This document shows positions 25,976 to 36,905 of a DNA stretch of 64,000 bases, one piece after another (position 1 is the first letter of the stretch; every line of letters starts with the position of its first letter). The stretch is from Candidatus Gastranaerophilales bacterium (lineage in GTDB: Bacteria; Cyanobacteriota; Vampirovibrionia; Gastranaerophilales; Gastranaerophilaceae), in NCBI GenBank assembly GCA_944324455.1, contig CALUWJ010000001.1, forward strand, positions 88,827 to 152,826, written 5' to 3'. Under the pieces are notes generated by a model. The model searched no databases. It saw nothing but the letters and a program-made list of their open reading frames with translations, and was not told where the DNA came from. The translations under genes and the position numbers were made by a program.

Positions 25976-27571
25976 CTATTTTATTAAGGTTTTGGCAAAT
26001 TCAATTGTTTTTTCGCTTATTTCTCCACTTGCAAGTTGAGCTAGAGCTGGCAATCTTTTTTCATCATTTAAAATTTCAATTTTTATATTTGTATCATCTT
26101 GATGAGTTTTTACTATCCATATAAAATTATCCGCCTTAGCACAAATTATAGGCTGATGAGTAATGCAGACAATTTGAGTTGTTTTAGCTAATTCCAAAAT
26201 TGATTGCGCGACAGCATTTGAAGTTACTCCTGAAATACCTGTATCAATCTCATCAAACACAACTGTTGAAACATTATCTATATTTGCAAAAATAGTTTTA
26301 AGTGCAAGCATAACTCTTGAAATTTCACCGCCTGAGGCAACTTTTGATAAAGGCATTGGGGTTTGATTTTTGTTTGTTGAAATCAAAAATTCAACATAAT
26401 TTTTTCCAAACTCGTTATTTTGAACTTCTTTAATTAAAATTTCAAACTTTGCTTCTTTTAATTCAAGAGTTTTTAATTTTTCTTCAATTAATTTTGAAAG
26501 CTCTTTGGCATTTTTTCTTCGATATTCATCTATTTTAGAAGCTAAAAGATTAATTGTATCTAATAAAGTGTTATAATTTTCTTCTAAACCCTCAAGGTTA
26601 TTATCCCCCGAAGTTAATTCATCCAATCTTTTTTGAATATTATTTCTTTCTAAATCAAGATCTGCGCCATATTTTCTTTTTAGCTTTTGAATTAAGGAAA
26701 TTCTTTCATTTAATTCATCTAATCTCATCGGATTTAGCTCAAGATTAGATGAATAATCCCTTAAAAAATTTGCACTGTCTTTTAAATTTTCAAATGCATC
26801 AAATAAACCAGATTCAACATCTTTAAGGCTTTTATCTAATTCAGCTAAAGATGAAATTGTATATTTAATTTTACCTAATGCCTCAACAATACTTTGATTA
26901 TCACCATATAAAGCATAATAAGATGAATAAGAACCCTCTTTCAATTCTTGAACATTAGATAAAATATCCAATTCATTTTTTAATTCTTCTTCTTCATTTT
27001 CTTTTACTGCTGCATCATCAAGCTCTTTTAATTGAAAACGCAAAAACTCAATTTCTTTTTCATTGTTGAAATAATTTTCTCTTAAATTATTTAATTTTTT
27101 TTCAACTTCTCTAAATTCAAGATAATTTTCTTTATAATTTTTTAAAAGCTCAAAATACTCTGGGCTCTTTTTAATTATATAATCATCTAAAAGATGAATA
27201 TGGTGCTTTTGAGCCATATATGAATATGTCTGATGTTGAGAATGAATATCAACCAAATCTTCTCTTAAATCTTTAATTTCATCCAAGGATGATAAAATCC
27301 CGTTTAGGCGAAATTTTGATGAAGACGAAATTTCTCTTGAAATTATTATTTCTTCATTGTTTTTTTCAAAAACCGCTTCAATTACTATCGGCTTATCTTT
27401 TTCATAAGCTGCTTCTTTTGATATTTTAGCCCCCAAAACACAATCAAGCGCTTTTATAATTATACTTTTACCTGCCCCTGTTTCACCGCATAAAACATTA
27501 AAACCTTTGGTAAAATCAAGGCGAATTTCTTTAATTAATATAAAATTTTTAATAAATAAACTCTTTAACAT
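25976..27571 (-). CDS. recN: DNA repair protein RecN
   Basis: 531 aa SMC-like ATPase for double-strand-break repair. N-terminal Walker A GETGAGKSIIIKALD, a long central coiled coil (about 150-370), and a C-terminal ATPase half with signature KVASGGEISRVMLALK and Walker B TVVFDEIDTGISG. The HSQHQTYSYM element is typical of RecN. Second gene of the nadK-recN-radical SAM-M16 run, 4 bases after nadK. The nadK-recN order is widespread. Confidence 0.95.
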   Translation of the reverse strand: MLKSLFIKNFILIKEIRLDFTKGFNVLCGETGAGKSIIIKALDCVLGAKISKEAAYEKDKPIVIEAVFEKNNEEIIISREISSSSKFRLNGILSSLDEIKDLREDLVDIHSQHQTYSYMAQKHHIHLLDDYIIKKSPEYFELLKNYKENYLEFREVEKKLNNLRENYFNNEKEIEFLRFQLKELDDAAVKENEEEELKNELDILSNVQELKEGSYSSYYALYGDNQSIVEALGKIKYTISSLAELDKSLKDVESGLFDAFENLKDSANFLRDYSSNLELNPMRLDELNERISLIQKLKRKYGADLDLERNNIQKRLDELTSGDNNLEGLEENYNTLLDTINLLASKIDEYRRKNAKELSKLIEEKLKTLELKEAKFEILIKEVQNNEFGKNYVEFLISTNKNQTPMPLSKVASGGEISRVMLALKTIFANIDNVSTVVFDEIDTGISGVTSNAVAQSILELAKTTQIVCITHQPIICAKADNFIWIVKTHQDDTNIKIEILNDEKRLPALAQLASGEISEKTIEFAKTLIK

Positions 27572-27575
27572 TTTT

Positions 27576-28373
27576 CTACTTTTCAGGTGATAGTGACCAA
27601 TGAAGCTTTTCTTTTAAAATATCATAAAATCTATCTTTTTGTTGATTTAGTATTAAAAGTTTAGCGTAATTTTCATTTTTTTCAATTGTAATTTCATTTT
27701 CTATTGTAAAATCAACCTGCCCATCACAAGAAACATATAATTTTTCGTCATTATCATGCATTTTAACCGTTATTTTTTCACTTGAAGGAACAATAACAGG
27801 GCGCATATTAAGAGTATGAGGACAAATTGGAATAATTAAAAAACAATCTATTAAAGGACTGACTATGGGGCCTCCTGCTGATAATGAATAAGCAGTTGAA
27901 CCTGTTGGAGTTGATATAATTAAACCATCAGCCACATAAGAGCATAATTTTTTATCATTAATATATAAATCTAATGTTGCAGTTCTTGCGCAGTTTATAC
28001 CTTTAATCACAATATCATTCAGCGCAATTTTATCTTTTGCTTTCAACATTAAACGATTTTCAATTATAAAATCAGAGTTTTTTAATTTATCAATTACAAA
28101 ATCGATTTCATTCGGCTTAGCTTGAGCAAGATAGCCTAATCTACCCACATTAAAACCCAATAATGGAATATTTTTTTCGCTATAAAACCTAGCGCACTTT
28201 AAAAAAGTACCATCACCGCCTATTGCTATGGCTAAATTAATATCATCTTTTAATTGAGCATGGGAAAAAATTTCGGAATTTAATATTTTTTCAGAAATTT
28301 TTTTAGCCAAATTTTCTGTTTCTTTAATATCTGAATTATATATTATACCTATTTTTTCAAAGTTTTTTTCCAT
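27576..28373 (-). CDS. nadK: NAD kinase
   Basis: 265 aa ATP/polyphosphate NAD kinase making NADP. Motifs: AIGGDGTFLKCARF (GGDGT), FNVGRLGYLAQ (NxGxLGFL-like), the NDIVI strand, and the conserved TPTGSTAYSLSAGGPIVSP loop. Length is normal. First gene of the four-gene operon. The start ATG 28373 has no strong ribosome-binding site. Confidence 0.94.
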   Translation of the reverse strand: MEKNFEKIGIIYNSDIKETENLAKKISEKILNSEIFSHAQLKDDINLAIAIGGDGTFLKCARFYSEKNIPLLGFNVGRLGYLAQAKPNEIDFVIDKLKNSDFIIENRLMLKAKDKIALNDIVIKGINCARTATLDLYINDKKLCSYVADGLIISTPTGSTAYSLSAGGPIVSPLIDCFLIIPICPHTLNMRPVIVPSSEKITVKMHDNDEKLYVSCDGQVDFTIENEITIEKNENYAKLLILNQQKDRFYDILKEKLHWSLSPEK

Positions 28374-28453
28374 GGCTTTATTTTAACAAAGAAAAATTGT
28401 TTTTACAAAATTAAATACTTGCATTTTAAAATTTTTTTTGCAACAATCGAAAC

Positions 28454-30403
28454 ATGAGAGTAAATAGTGTTGTTAGGTTAGCTAAAGGCAATGCGAGTCG
28501 AGGCCTTGCTTTTGGGCGTAACCTTAGGGAAGATGAAAAAAGACCATACAGCGAAACAATAAACAAGGCTATGGATTATCTTGGCATACAAAATCGCGCC
28601 TTAATTATCCATGCGCCAAGTTTTCCTGCTAAATTAAGTTCGGGCGAAGACCCAAAAACAGGTACCCCGTATGGTCAAAATGAATTTTTAGATTTTATCA
28701 AAATGCATGGGTTCAATAGCGTTCAGTTGGGTCCAAACGGCAAATTAAACAGAAAAGATACTTCGCCATATACTTCTTCTGTTTTTGCAAAAAGCCCCTT
28801 GCTTATTGATTATCCACAATTAAAGTCAGATGAATTTGCTTCTATTTTATCGGATGAAGAAATAAATAGAAAGGTGTCAAAAATAGAAATTCCAGAGGAA
28901 AATTATACATATTCCGATTTTGATGAAGCAAATAAAATTTCAAATGCACTTTTAAACAAAGCTTGGATTAACTTTAAAGATAAGTTGTCAAATGGCGATG
29001 ATAAAGCTCAAAAACTAAATAACGAATATGAAAAATTCCAACAAGAAAACGCATTTTGGCTTAATGATTACGCTGTTCTTGATTCTATAGCAGAAAGCTA
29101 TGGAACAGATTTTTATCCAAACTGGAATAAGGAAGATAGAGAACTCATTAAAAAGGTAAAACAAGGTGATTATAACGCCAAAAATCGCTATAATCAAATT
29201 CTAAGCCAAGATAGCGCAAATGTTTACAAGTTCACACAATTCCTTGTTGATAAACAAGCTAAATCCGATGCGCAAAAAAGAGATGTAAGTTATATTGGCG
29301 ATTTATTAGTGGGCGGTTCATCTTTTGATGAATTAATAAATGAAGATGTATTTTTAAAAGGATACAAACTCGGCTGTAATGACGGAGGTCCTTTTAATTC
29401 TCCGCAGCTATGGGGCATGTCTGTTGTTGATCCTGATAAATTATTTAATAAAGACGGCTCATTAGGCCCATCAGGTGAATATTTAAAAACAAAACTGGAA
29501 AAAGCACTGTCTGATTCTAAAAACATTAGAATAGACCACGCGATAGGGCTTGTAAATCCATATTTATATGAAGAAAATACAGTTCAATACGCACAAAGAC
29601 CTGATGAAAACGGCAATCTTGTTAAATATCCAATAAGAGAAAAATTGCACTCAGGACATATTTCTAAATTAGGAATAGATAAAAACGGCAACTTTAGAAA
29701 AGTTCTAAATAAAATTATTCTGCCAACTCTAAAAGAACATGGAATTAACCCTAAAGATGTTGTATGGGAAGATTTAGGCTGGGATAGCACGGGTGTATTT
29801 TATGAAGAATTTAAAAATAAAGAACACCTAAATGGTATATCAGGATTAATGTGGAACAAAGGCACAGAAGCTCCAAAAGATAACTGGGCTTATATAGGCT
29901 GCCATGATAATCCGCCATTGCAACAAATGATTAACGATAAATCATTAACCAATCAAGAGCCTTGGAAGGTTGATTATCTCGCTCAATCAATGTATCCTGC
30001 TGATTATCAATATCAAGAAAGAATGCAATTTAGAGAGAAAATCAAATCAAATCCAAAAGAATATATGAAAGCTAAATTTGCCGATTTAATGAATTCAACA
30101 AAGAAAATTCAAATTTCATTTATGGACTTCTTTGGGGTAAATCAACAATATAATAAACCGGGGACTGTCGGCAATCAAAATTGGACTTTAAGATTAAATC
30201 CAAATTATAAAGATACATATTATAAATCATTATCATCTGATGATAATGCTATAAATATGCCTGAAATTCTTTCAATGTCAGTTAATGCTAAAGTTAACGA
30301 TGATATTCAATATGGCAAGGTAAACTACAATAAGAGGCATGAAATGCAGCCTTTGATTAATGAATTAAATCATTGGGCAGGTGTTTTAAAAGAAAAAGAA
30401 TAA
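28454..30403 (+). CDS. malQ: Divergent 4-alpha-glucanotransferase (GH77, amylomaltase-like)
   Basis: 649 aa. GH77 landmarks: the GFNSVQLGPNGK early strand, IRIDHAIGLVNPYLY (nucleophile Asp), VVWEDLGWDS (acid/base Glu, in place of the usual AEDLG), and IGCHDNPPL (family THDN). It disproportionates maltodextrins and would partner with the glycogen synthase-like protein in glucan turnover. Sequence is far from canonical MalQ, and the N-terminus begins with a short leader containing the motif LAFGRN. No strong ribosome-binding site precedes ATG 28454. Monocistronic, ending at the palindromic terminator 30402-30429. Confidence 0.82.
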   Translation: MRVNSVVRLAKGNASRGLAFGRNLREDEKRPYSETINKAMDYLGIQNRALIIHAPSFPAKLSSGEDPKTGTPYGQNEFLDFIKMHGFNSVQLGPNGKLNRKDTSPYTSSVFAKSPLLIDYPQLKSDEFASILSDEEINRKVSKIEIPEENYTYSDFDEANKISNALLNKAWINFKDKLSNGDDKAQKLNNEYEKFQQENAFWLNDYAVLDSIAESYGTDFYPNWNKEDRELIKKVKQGDYNAKNRYNQILSQDSANVYKFTQFLVDKQAKSDAQKRDVSYIGDLLVGGSSFDELINEDVFLKGYKLGCNDGGPFNSPQLWGMSVVDPDKLFNKDGSLGPSGEYLKTKLEKALSDSKNIRIDHAIGLVNPYLYEENTVQYAQRPDENGNLVKYPIREKLHSGHISKLGIDKNGNFRKVLNKIILPTLKEHGINPKDVVWEDLGWDSTGVFYEEFKNKEHLNGISGLMWNKGTEAPKDNWAYIGCHDNPPLQQMINDKSLTNQEPWKVDYLAQSMYPADYQYQERMQFREKIKSNPKEYMKAKFADLMNSTKKIQISFMDFFGVNQQYNKPGTVGNQNWTLRLNPNYKDTYYKSLSSDDNAINMPEILSMSVNAKVNDDIQYGKVNYNKRHEMQPLINELNHWAGVLKEKE

Positions 30404-30429
30404 AAAAGAGGGCTTAAGCCCTCTTTTTT
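30402..30429. terminator. Bidirectional terminator between malQ-like and GGDEF genes
   Basis: Perfect 28-base palindrome AAAAAAGAGGGCTT/AAGCCCTCTTTTTT between two convergent genes, with runs of A and T on both flanks. Confidence 0.92.
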
Positions 30430-30443
30430 TATAAATCTGTTTT

Positions 30444-32108
30444 CTACTCTAGATTATCCAAACTAACCTGATCAATTTGGTTACTTAAAAGCTCCTCATT
30501 ATCCAATTCAACATTGACCTGTTCAACCTTTTGGCAACCGTCTTTTTCATAAGTTGAAACCATATTTTTGCCGTTATGTTTTGAATAATAAAGCGCAGTA
30601 TCAGCTGCATTAATTAATGTTTTAGGATCTTGGCCATCTGTTGAATATTGCGCAACACCCATTGAAACAGTTGGTGAAAGATTTTCAGTTTCATTAACTT
30701 TTACAACAATCTTTGCTATATTTTTTCTGATACGCTCAGCGATTACACAAGCATCTTTTTTATCTGTTTCAGGCAAAATTACAACAAATTCTTCACCACC
30801 ATATCGAGCAGGAATATCTATTTTTCTCACTGTTTCTTGTAAAACTGCAGCAAGTCTTTTTAATATAGTATCACCGGTTAGGTGGCCATAAGTATCATTT
30901 ATTCTTTTGAAATTATCTATATCCATCATCAATAATGACATATTTCTTTTATATCTTGAACAACGTCTGATTTCATTTTCCAACAATGTATAGAAATGAC
31001 GATAGATATATAATTTTGTCATGCCGTCTTTTGTAGCTAATTCATACAATTTTGCATTATCAATTGCAATTGCTGCTTGATTAGCTAAAGATGTAATAAA
31101 TTCTAGGTCTTTTTGGTTAAATAGTTTATCATGTTTTTTATTTGTGATATTAATTACACCAATTACTTCACCTTTTGCAATTAATGGTACACACAAAAGA
31201 GATTTTGTATTAGATAAAACTTCTTTTACAATAAAACGAGGGTCAGCAGAACCAAGATTTGTTATTATTGGTTTACGCTCTAAAAATACTGTACCCGCGA
31301 TACCTTCGCCTATTGCAATTTTAGCGCAATGAACAGCACCGTTATTTATCGCATCTTCCAATTTTTTATCTTGTAAACCGGATACAATTCTAACCTGCAG
31401 AGCATTGATAGAATAATCATATAGCATTAACGACCCTTTTTCAGCATCAAGTGTAACGAGTGCTTTTTGAATAATTACTTGCAAAAGTCTTTTAAGGTCA
31501 TCAATAAAATTAACCGCTTGAGAAATGTTGTAAAGAATTGAAATATTATGCAAAGACTTTTGTAATTGCGCTAATTCTTCATCTTTTTTTATTTTTTTAT
31601 GAAATTTAGCAATAATAGGCTCAATATAACTAAATATTGCATCTAAATCATTAAATATATCAACATCAATTCGTTTTTGTGGATTTTCTTTTATAAAACA
31701 AAAACAAATTGGTACATGGTTATTAAAAAACACTCTAACATGACTTGGATCTATATTAGATATATTGTTTTGCTCTAAAAATGATTTAAACAAAGGAGCA
31801 CCGCTGCTATCTTTCATTGATGTTAATTTTGCCTTATTGACGGCATCCCAAAAAGGGGTGTTTCCTTCTTCGCATTCAAAATATTCATTATTTCTATTTT
31901 TATCATTAGTGCAAACACACCTGTAATACTGATTTTCAAGAAGATAAAAAATAATATCATCACTGTGTGCAAGTTTGGTACAATAATCTTTTAATTGCGT
32001 CAAAAGTTCATAAATGTTATCAACCTGATTAGCAATTTTGCTAACTTCAAACATCATGCTAAGATATTTTATATTATTTTCAATAGATAAAGTGTTTTCA
32101 AATGACAT
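30444..32108 (-). CDS. Diguanylate cyclase with two GAF-type domains
   Basis: 554 aa cytoplasmic signalling enzyme. An N-terminal GAF-like domain (about 1-170) is followed by a short coiled coil, a clear second GAF domain (about 190-345, GIAGTVFLERKPII, SLLCVPLIAKGEVIGVINI) and a GGDEF domain (about 355-515). The active site is intact (RYGGEEFVVILPE), and an upstream RKID fits the RxxD inhibitory site, so the enzyme is probably product-inhibited. The last 40 residues are acidic and unstructured. It makes cyclic di-GMP from GTP; the GAF ligand is unknown. Stand-alone gene. Confidence 0.92.
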   Translation of the reverse strand: MSFENTLSIENNIKYLSMMFEVSKIANQVDNIYELLTQLKDYCTKLAHSDDIIFYLLENQYYRCVCTNDKNRNNEYFECEEGNTPFWDAVNKAKLTSMKDSSGAPLFKSFLEQNNISNIDPSHVRVFFNNHVPICFCFIKENPQKRIDVDIFNDLDAIFSYIEPIIAKFHKKIKKDEELAQLQKSLHNISILYNISQAVNFIDDLKRLLQVIIQKALVTLDAEKGSLMLYDYSINALQVRIVSGLQDKKLEDAINNGAVHCAKIAIGEGIAGTVFLERKPIITNLGSADPRFIVKEVLSNTKSLLCVPLIAKGEVIGVINITNKKHDKLFNQKDLEFITSLANQAAIAIDNAKLYELATKDGMTKLYIYRHFYTLLENEIRRCSRYKRNMSLLMMDIDNFKRINDTYGHLTGDTILKRLAAVLQETVRKIDIPARYGGEEFVVILPETDKKDACVIAERIRKNIAKIVVKVNETENLSPTVSMGVAQYSTDGQDPKTLINAADTALYYSKHNGKNMVSTYEKDGCQKVEQVNVELDNEELLSNQIDQVSLDNLE

Positions 32109-32205
32109 AATAAAATCTTATAATAATACTAACTATAATTAATTATAATTGTTTAATATATAAAAATCACTTATGCAACTACTAAATACAACTTTTGGGG
32201 GAATT

Positions 32206-33072
32206 ATGAGCGATATATGCAAAAATTGGTCAACTTGGCTTAAGAAAACAAGATTTTCATACATGGATGAAAATCAAATTCAACAAACACTAAACTGGCT
32301 GACAAACATTAAAAATATTGTACTTGATATGGCTGATTTAAAAGAAAATCAAAAAGTGGCCGATTTTGGCTGCGGTTCAGGACTCTTAGGCTTTGGGGTT
32401 TTAGAAAGATTTGAAGATAAAATTGAATTGATTTTTTCAGATAAATTTCAAGATTGTCTTGATGAATGTGAAAATATTTTAAATAATTCAAAAATTAAAA
32501 GTAATGTAAAATTTCTAAAAAGCGATATTTTGGATATCAAACTTAAAAACGATTTTTTAGATAGAGCACTAACTCGTTCTGTTTTAGTTCATGTTTTAGA
32601 TAAACAACAAGCATTTTCAGAATTGTTTAGAGTATTAAAGCCAAATGGAATGTATTGCGCTTTTGAACCTATAATTTCTCAAAATACAAGATATTATGAA
32701 CTTTTAATTCCTGATGAAGCAAGTGATTATTTTGATTTTAAAAAAGCTGAAATGGAATTTATGACAAACCTAAATGACCCATTGGTTAACTTTAGCGCGC
32801 AAAGCCTCGATTTAAATATGCAAATGGCAGGTTTTAATAATGTTGTTGTAAATGTTCAAAAAGTTGTTTCAAAATATTCTCCAACCATTGAAACAATTGA
32901 AAATTGGTTTATAACACCTCCTGCCCCAAATCAAAAAACCATGAAAGAACGCTTTATGGAATATTTTGATGAAAACAAAGTCAATAAATATATTGAAGAA
33001 GTTAAATTTGCACTATCTAAAAGAGAAATAAGAGTATGCTCAGATACTGCACTAATAAGAGCGATAAAATAA
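32206..33072 (+). CDS. SAM-dependent methyltransferase
   Basis: 288 aa class I methyltransferase: motif I VADFGCGSGLLGFGVL, motif II-like IFSDKFQDCLDECE, and the post-motif region RVLKPNGMYCAFEPI. Substrate unknown; closest in pattern to ubiquinone/menaquinone or arsenite-type methyltransferases (Methyltransf_11/31). I chose ATG 32206 because GGGGGAA lies 5 bases upstream; the ATG at 32173 adds eleven residues without a ribosome-binding site. Confidence 0.8.
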   Translation: MSDICKNWSTWLKKTRFSYMDENQIQQTLNWLTNIKNIVLDMADLKENQKVADFGCGSGLLGFGVLERFEDKIELIFSDKFQDCLDECENILNNSKIKSNVKFLKSDILDIKLKNDFLDRALTRSVLVHVLDKQQAFSELFRVLKPNGMYCAFEPIISQNTRYYELLIPDEASDYFDFKKAEMEFMTNLNDPLVNFSAQSLDLNMQMAGFNNVVVNVQKVVSKYSPTIETIENWFITPPAPNQKTMKERFMEYFDENKVNKYIEEVKFALSKREIRVCSDTALIRAIK

Positions 33073-33073
33073 T

Positions 33074-33481
33074 CTAATATTTTTTATCGCCTGCTGAAAT
33101 TCTTGCTATCGCTTTTGCAAGTGCAAATTGAGCTCTAACAATATCTATTGTTTCATCATGAGCCTTTAAACGAGCTTCGGCTCTTTGTTTAGCGTGTTGA
33201 GCTCTAACTAAGTCAATATCACAATCAAGTTCTGCAATATCAGTTAAAATTGTTGCTTTATTATTTGCAAATTGCAAAATTCCGCCCATTGTAGCAATAC
33301 AATTAGGCACTTTATCTTTTATTACCTTTGTTACACCAATTGCAAGCGAACAAATAACAGGAATATGATTTTTTAAGATTCCCAAACGCCCGTCCGTTGC
33401 TTGAACATATAACTCATCAATATCATCTTCATAGACAATATTTTCATGTGTTATAACTTTTAAATGAATTTTGTCACTCAT
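33074..33481 (-). CDS. atpC: ATP synthase F1 epsilon subunit
   Basis: 135 aa. N-terminal beta sandwich (HLKVITHENIVYEDDIDELYVQATDGRLGILKNHIPV is the family signature region) and a C-terminal helical hairpin (RAQHAKQRAEARLKA) that acts as the ratchet inhibiting ATP hydrolysis. It follows atpD by 5 bases. The remaining F-ATPase genes are not in the window. Confidence 0.95.
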   Translation of the reverse strand: MSDKIHLKVITHENIVYEDDIDELYVQATDGRLGILKNHIPVICSLAIGVTKVIKDKVPNCIATMGGILQFANNKATILTDIAELDCDIDLVRAQHAKQRAEARLKAHDETIDIVRAQFALAKAIARISAGDKKY

Positions 33482-33486
33482 AAAGC

Positions 33487-34899
<1,413 letters not shown>

Positions 34900-35060
34900 T
34901 TACACCTCTGGTTATATCCATATATTTTAATTATATCAATTCAAAAAAAGTTGCTTAAAATTTTTTTTAAATTCAACTCTTTAGATGATAAACATACCAT
35001 AATAAACACCATGCAAATTTTATTCTTTATGTTAAAATTAGTCAATAAGGAGAAATAATT

Positions 35061-35534
35061 ATGGTAAACACCTTTGAAGGAAATTTATACGCACAAGAAA
35101 ACGATAAATTCTGTATTGTTATATCAAGATTTAACGATTTTATAGGCTCAAAACTTTTAGATGGAGCAATAGACACCTTTAAAAGACTAAATGTTAAAGA
35201 AGAAAATATTGATGTAATTTGGACTCCGGGGGCTTTTGAAATCCCCCTAATGGCAAAATACGCTGCTGACTCCAAAAAATATGATGCAATAATCGCCCTA
35301 GGCGCAATAATTAAAGGCTCAACATCACATTATGACTATGTTTGCGCTGAATTGTCAAAAGGAATTGCAACAATATCAATGAATAGCGGTGTACCTGTTT
35401 TATTTGGCGTTTTAACAACAGACACAATCGAGCAAGCCATTGAAAGAGCAGGCACAAAAGCAGGCAACAAAGGCTCAGAATGTGCTAAAGCAGCTATTGA
35501 GATGGCAAATGTAATTAAAAAAATAAATCTTTAG
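35061..35534 (+). CDS. ribH: 6,7-dimethyl-8-ribityllumazine synthase
   Basis: 157 aa, penultimate step of riboflavin synthesis. Motifs: [47 protein letters not shown] with the catalytic His, [23 protein letters not shown]. Good ribosome-binding site AAGGAG. No other rib genes adjoin and I see no FMN riboswitch upstream. Confidence 0.96.
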   Translation: MVNTFEGNLYAQENDKFCIVISRFNDFIGSKLLDGAIDTFKRLNVKEENIDVIWTPGAFEIPLMAKYAADSKKYDAIIALGAIIKGSTSHYDYVCAELSKGIATISMNSGVPVLFGVLTTDTIEQAIERAGTKAGNKGSECAKAAIEMANVIKKINL

Positions 35535-35643
35535 GTCTATAAAATAATCCGATAATGCAATCAAAAGATTAATGCCCTACACCCATAAACCTTATATCAT
35601 TTAATTATTGAAAGACTTGAAGTTTATGGGAGAGTATTTAGGA

Positions 35644-36816
35644 ATGAAGAAAAATTCCTTGAAAATCAATTTATTGGTTGCATTATTTTCTAGTTTTATT
35701 TTATGTATGCCAACTTTTGCTGATGAAAACATAATTTCATCCGTTATAATTTCAAAATCAAAAGTAAATCCTCAAAAATATGAACTTAATATTGATTCAT
35801 CACAAGTTGTAAGATATAAAACAAGAATTGAGGAAGACAACAGCATATATTTTGATTTAAAAAATTCTGTTTTAGCCGACAGCGCAGGAACAATTTATGA
35901 TGATGTTAATGATATAGATAATGTTACTGTTAAACAATTAGATAAAAACAAAGTAAGAATTTATATTGAAGGAAAAAATGCAAGAAATACAGATCTTGTA
36001 TTTTCAAACTCACTTTTAAAGGAAGAAAATCAAGCTCCCGAAAAAAAAGTTATTATCAACCGTCCGATTAATCAATATCAACCAACAAGCAACACAGATT
36101 TAGATAATGAAGACATACAAGATTGGAGCGATAATTCTTTCAACTTTGCACATTTAGGTCAAGCTATCTTTGCAAATTTAAAAGAAGGAAGTCTTGGAAT
36201 AATATTAATTATCCTTTCTGTTATTACAACTTTGGCTATTATAATCAAAAGCCTTGCAACAAAATTATCACAAGAGTCTGAACCTTTAATCGGTTTAAAT
36301 AACCAAAAGCAATACACTAAAACAGATGATTTAGATGACATAAGTCAAAGAAGCCAAACTTTAAAAGCTGCACAAATTGAACTTTCAAAAGCTCATCAAA
36401 AATATCAGGATTATCTTCAAAATAAATACAAAGATAATTACAAAGAAAAATTAAAATCAATTAATACCGATGTAATTAAAAAAGGAATTGCACTTAATCA
36501 ATACCAAAAAAGCACGCAAAATCCATACAAAAATCAAGAAGTGCTTAAAATGAACAACAATTTTTCACCAATAATAAATAAAAATAATACAGATTCCTTT
36601 AAAATCCCTCCAAGACCCAAAGCTGTGAATAACAACTTTAGCAGCCCATATATTCACAGAACTGAAAACAAAATTAATTACACTCAAAAAAATACAATTA
36701 AAAAAGATAATATGAAATTTTTAGAATCCGTTACAAAAATTTATGAAGCGTCAGGCAGGGGCGATTTAGCCAACGAACTGAAAAACTCAATTTCAAAAGC
36801 AAAACAATCAATTTAA
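35644..36816 (+). CDS. Signal-peptide protein with AMIN-like domain and one membrane helix
   Basis: About 390 aa. A signal peptide (KINLLVALFSSFILCMPTFA) is followed by an extracytoplasmic beta-rich domain (about 25-125) resembling AMIN domains, which bind peptidoglycan or secretion components. A proline/asparagine linker, one membrane helix (SLGIIILIILSVITTLAIIIK-like segment near residue 195), and a basic cytoplasmic tail follow, with a short conserved C-terminal helix (FLESVTKIYEASGRGDLANEL). I prefer ATG 35644 because it gives a proper signal peptide; the TTG 35608 frame does not. Not recognised as a named protein; an envelope or pilus-related role is possible. Confidence 0.68.
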   Translation: MKKNSLKINLLVALFSSFILCMPTFADENIISSVIISKSKVNPQKYELNIDSSQVVRYKTRIEEDNSIYFDLKNSVLADSAGTIYDDVNDIDNVTVKQLDKNKVRIYIEGKNARNTDLVFSNSLLKEENQAPEKKVIINRPINQYQPTSNTDLDNEDIQDWSDNSFNFAHLGQAIFANLKEGSLGIILIILSVITTLAIIIKSLATKLSQESEPLIGLNNQKQYTKTDDLDDISQRSQTLKAAQIELSKAHQKYQDYLQNKYKDNYKEKLKSINTDVIKKGIALNQYQKSTQNPYKNQEVLKMNNNFSPIINKNNTDSFKIPPRPKAVNNNFSSPYIHRTENKINYTQKNTIKKDNMKFLESVTKIYEASGRGDLANELKNSISKAKQSI

Positions 36817-36837
36817 TATAATACTCAACCAATAAAT

Positions 36838-36866
36838 GCCTCTTTAATAAAGAGGCTTCTTTTTAT
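36838..36866 (+). terminator. Rho-independent terminator
   Basis: Stem GCCTCTTT/AAAGAGGC with a three-base loop, followed by TTCTTTTT, 22 bases after the AMIN-like gene. Confidence 0.85.
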
Positions 36867-36905
36867 TTTTTAATATTTTTTGATATAATAAATATGGGTT
36901 GAATT

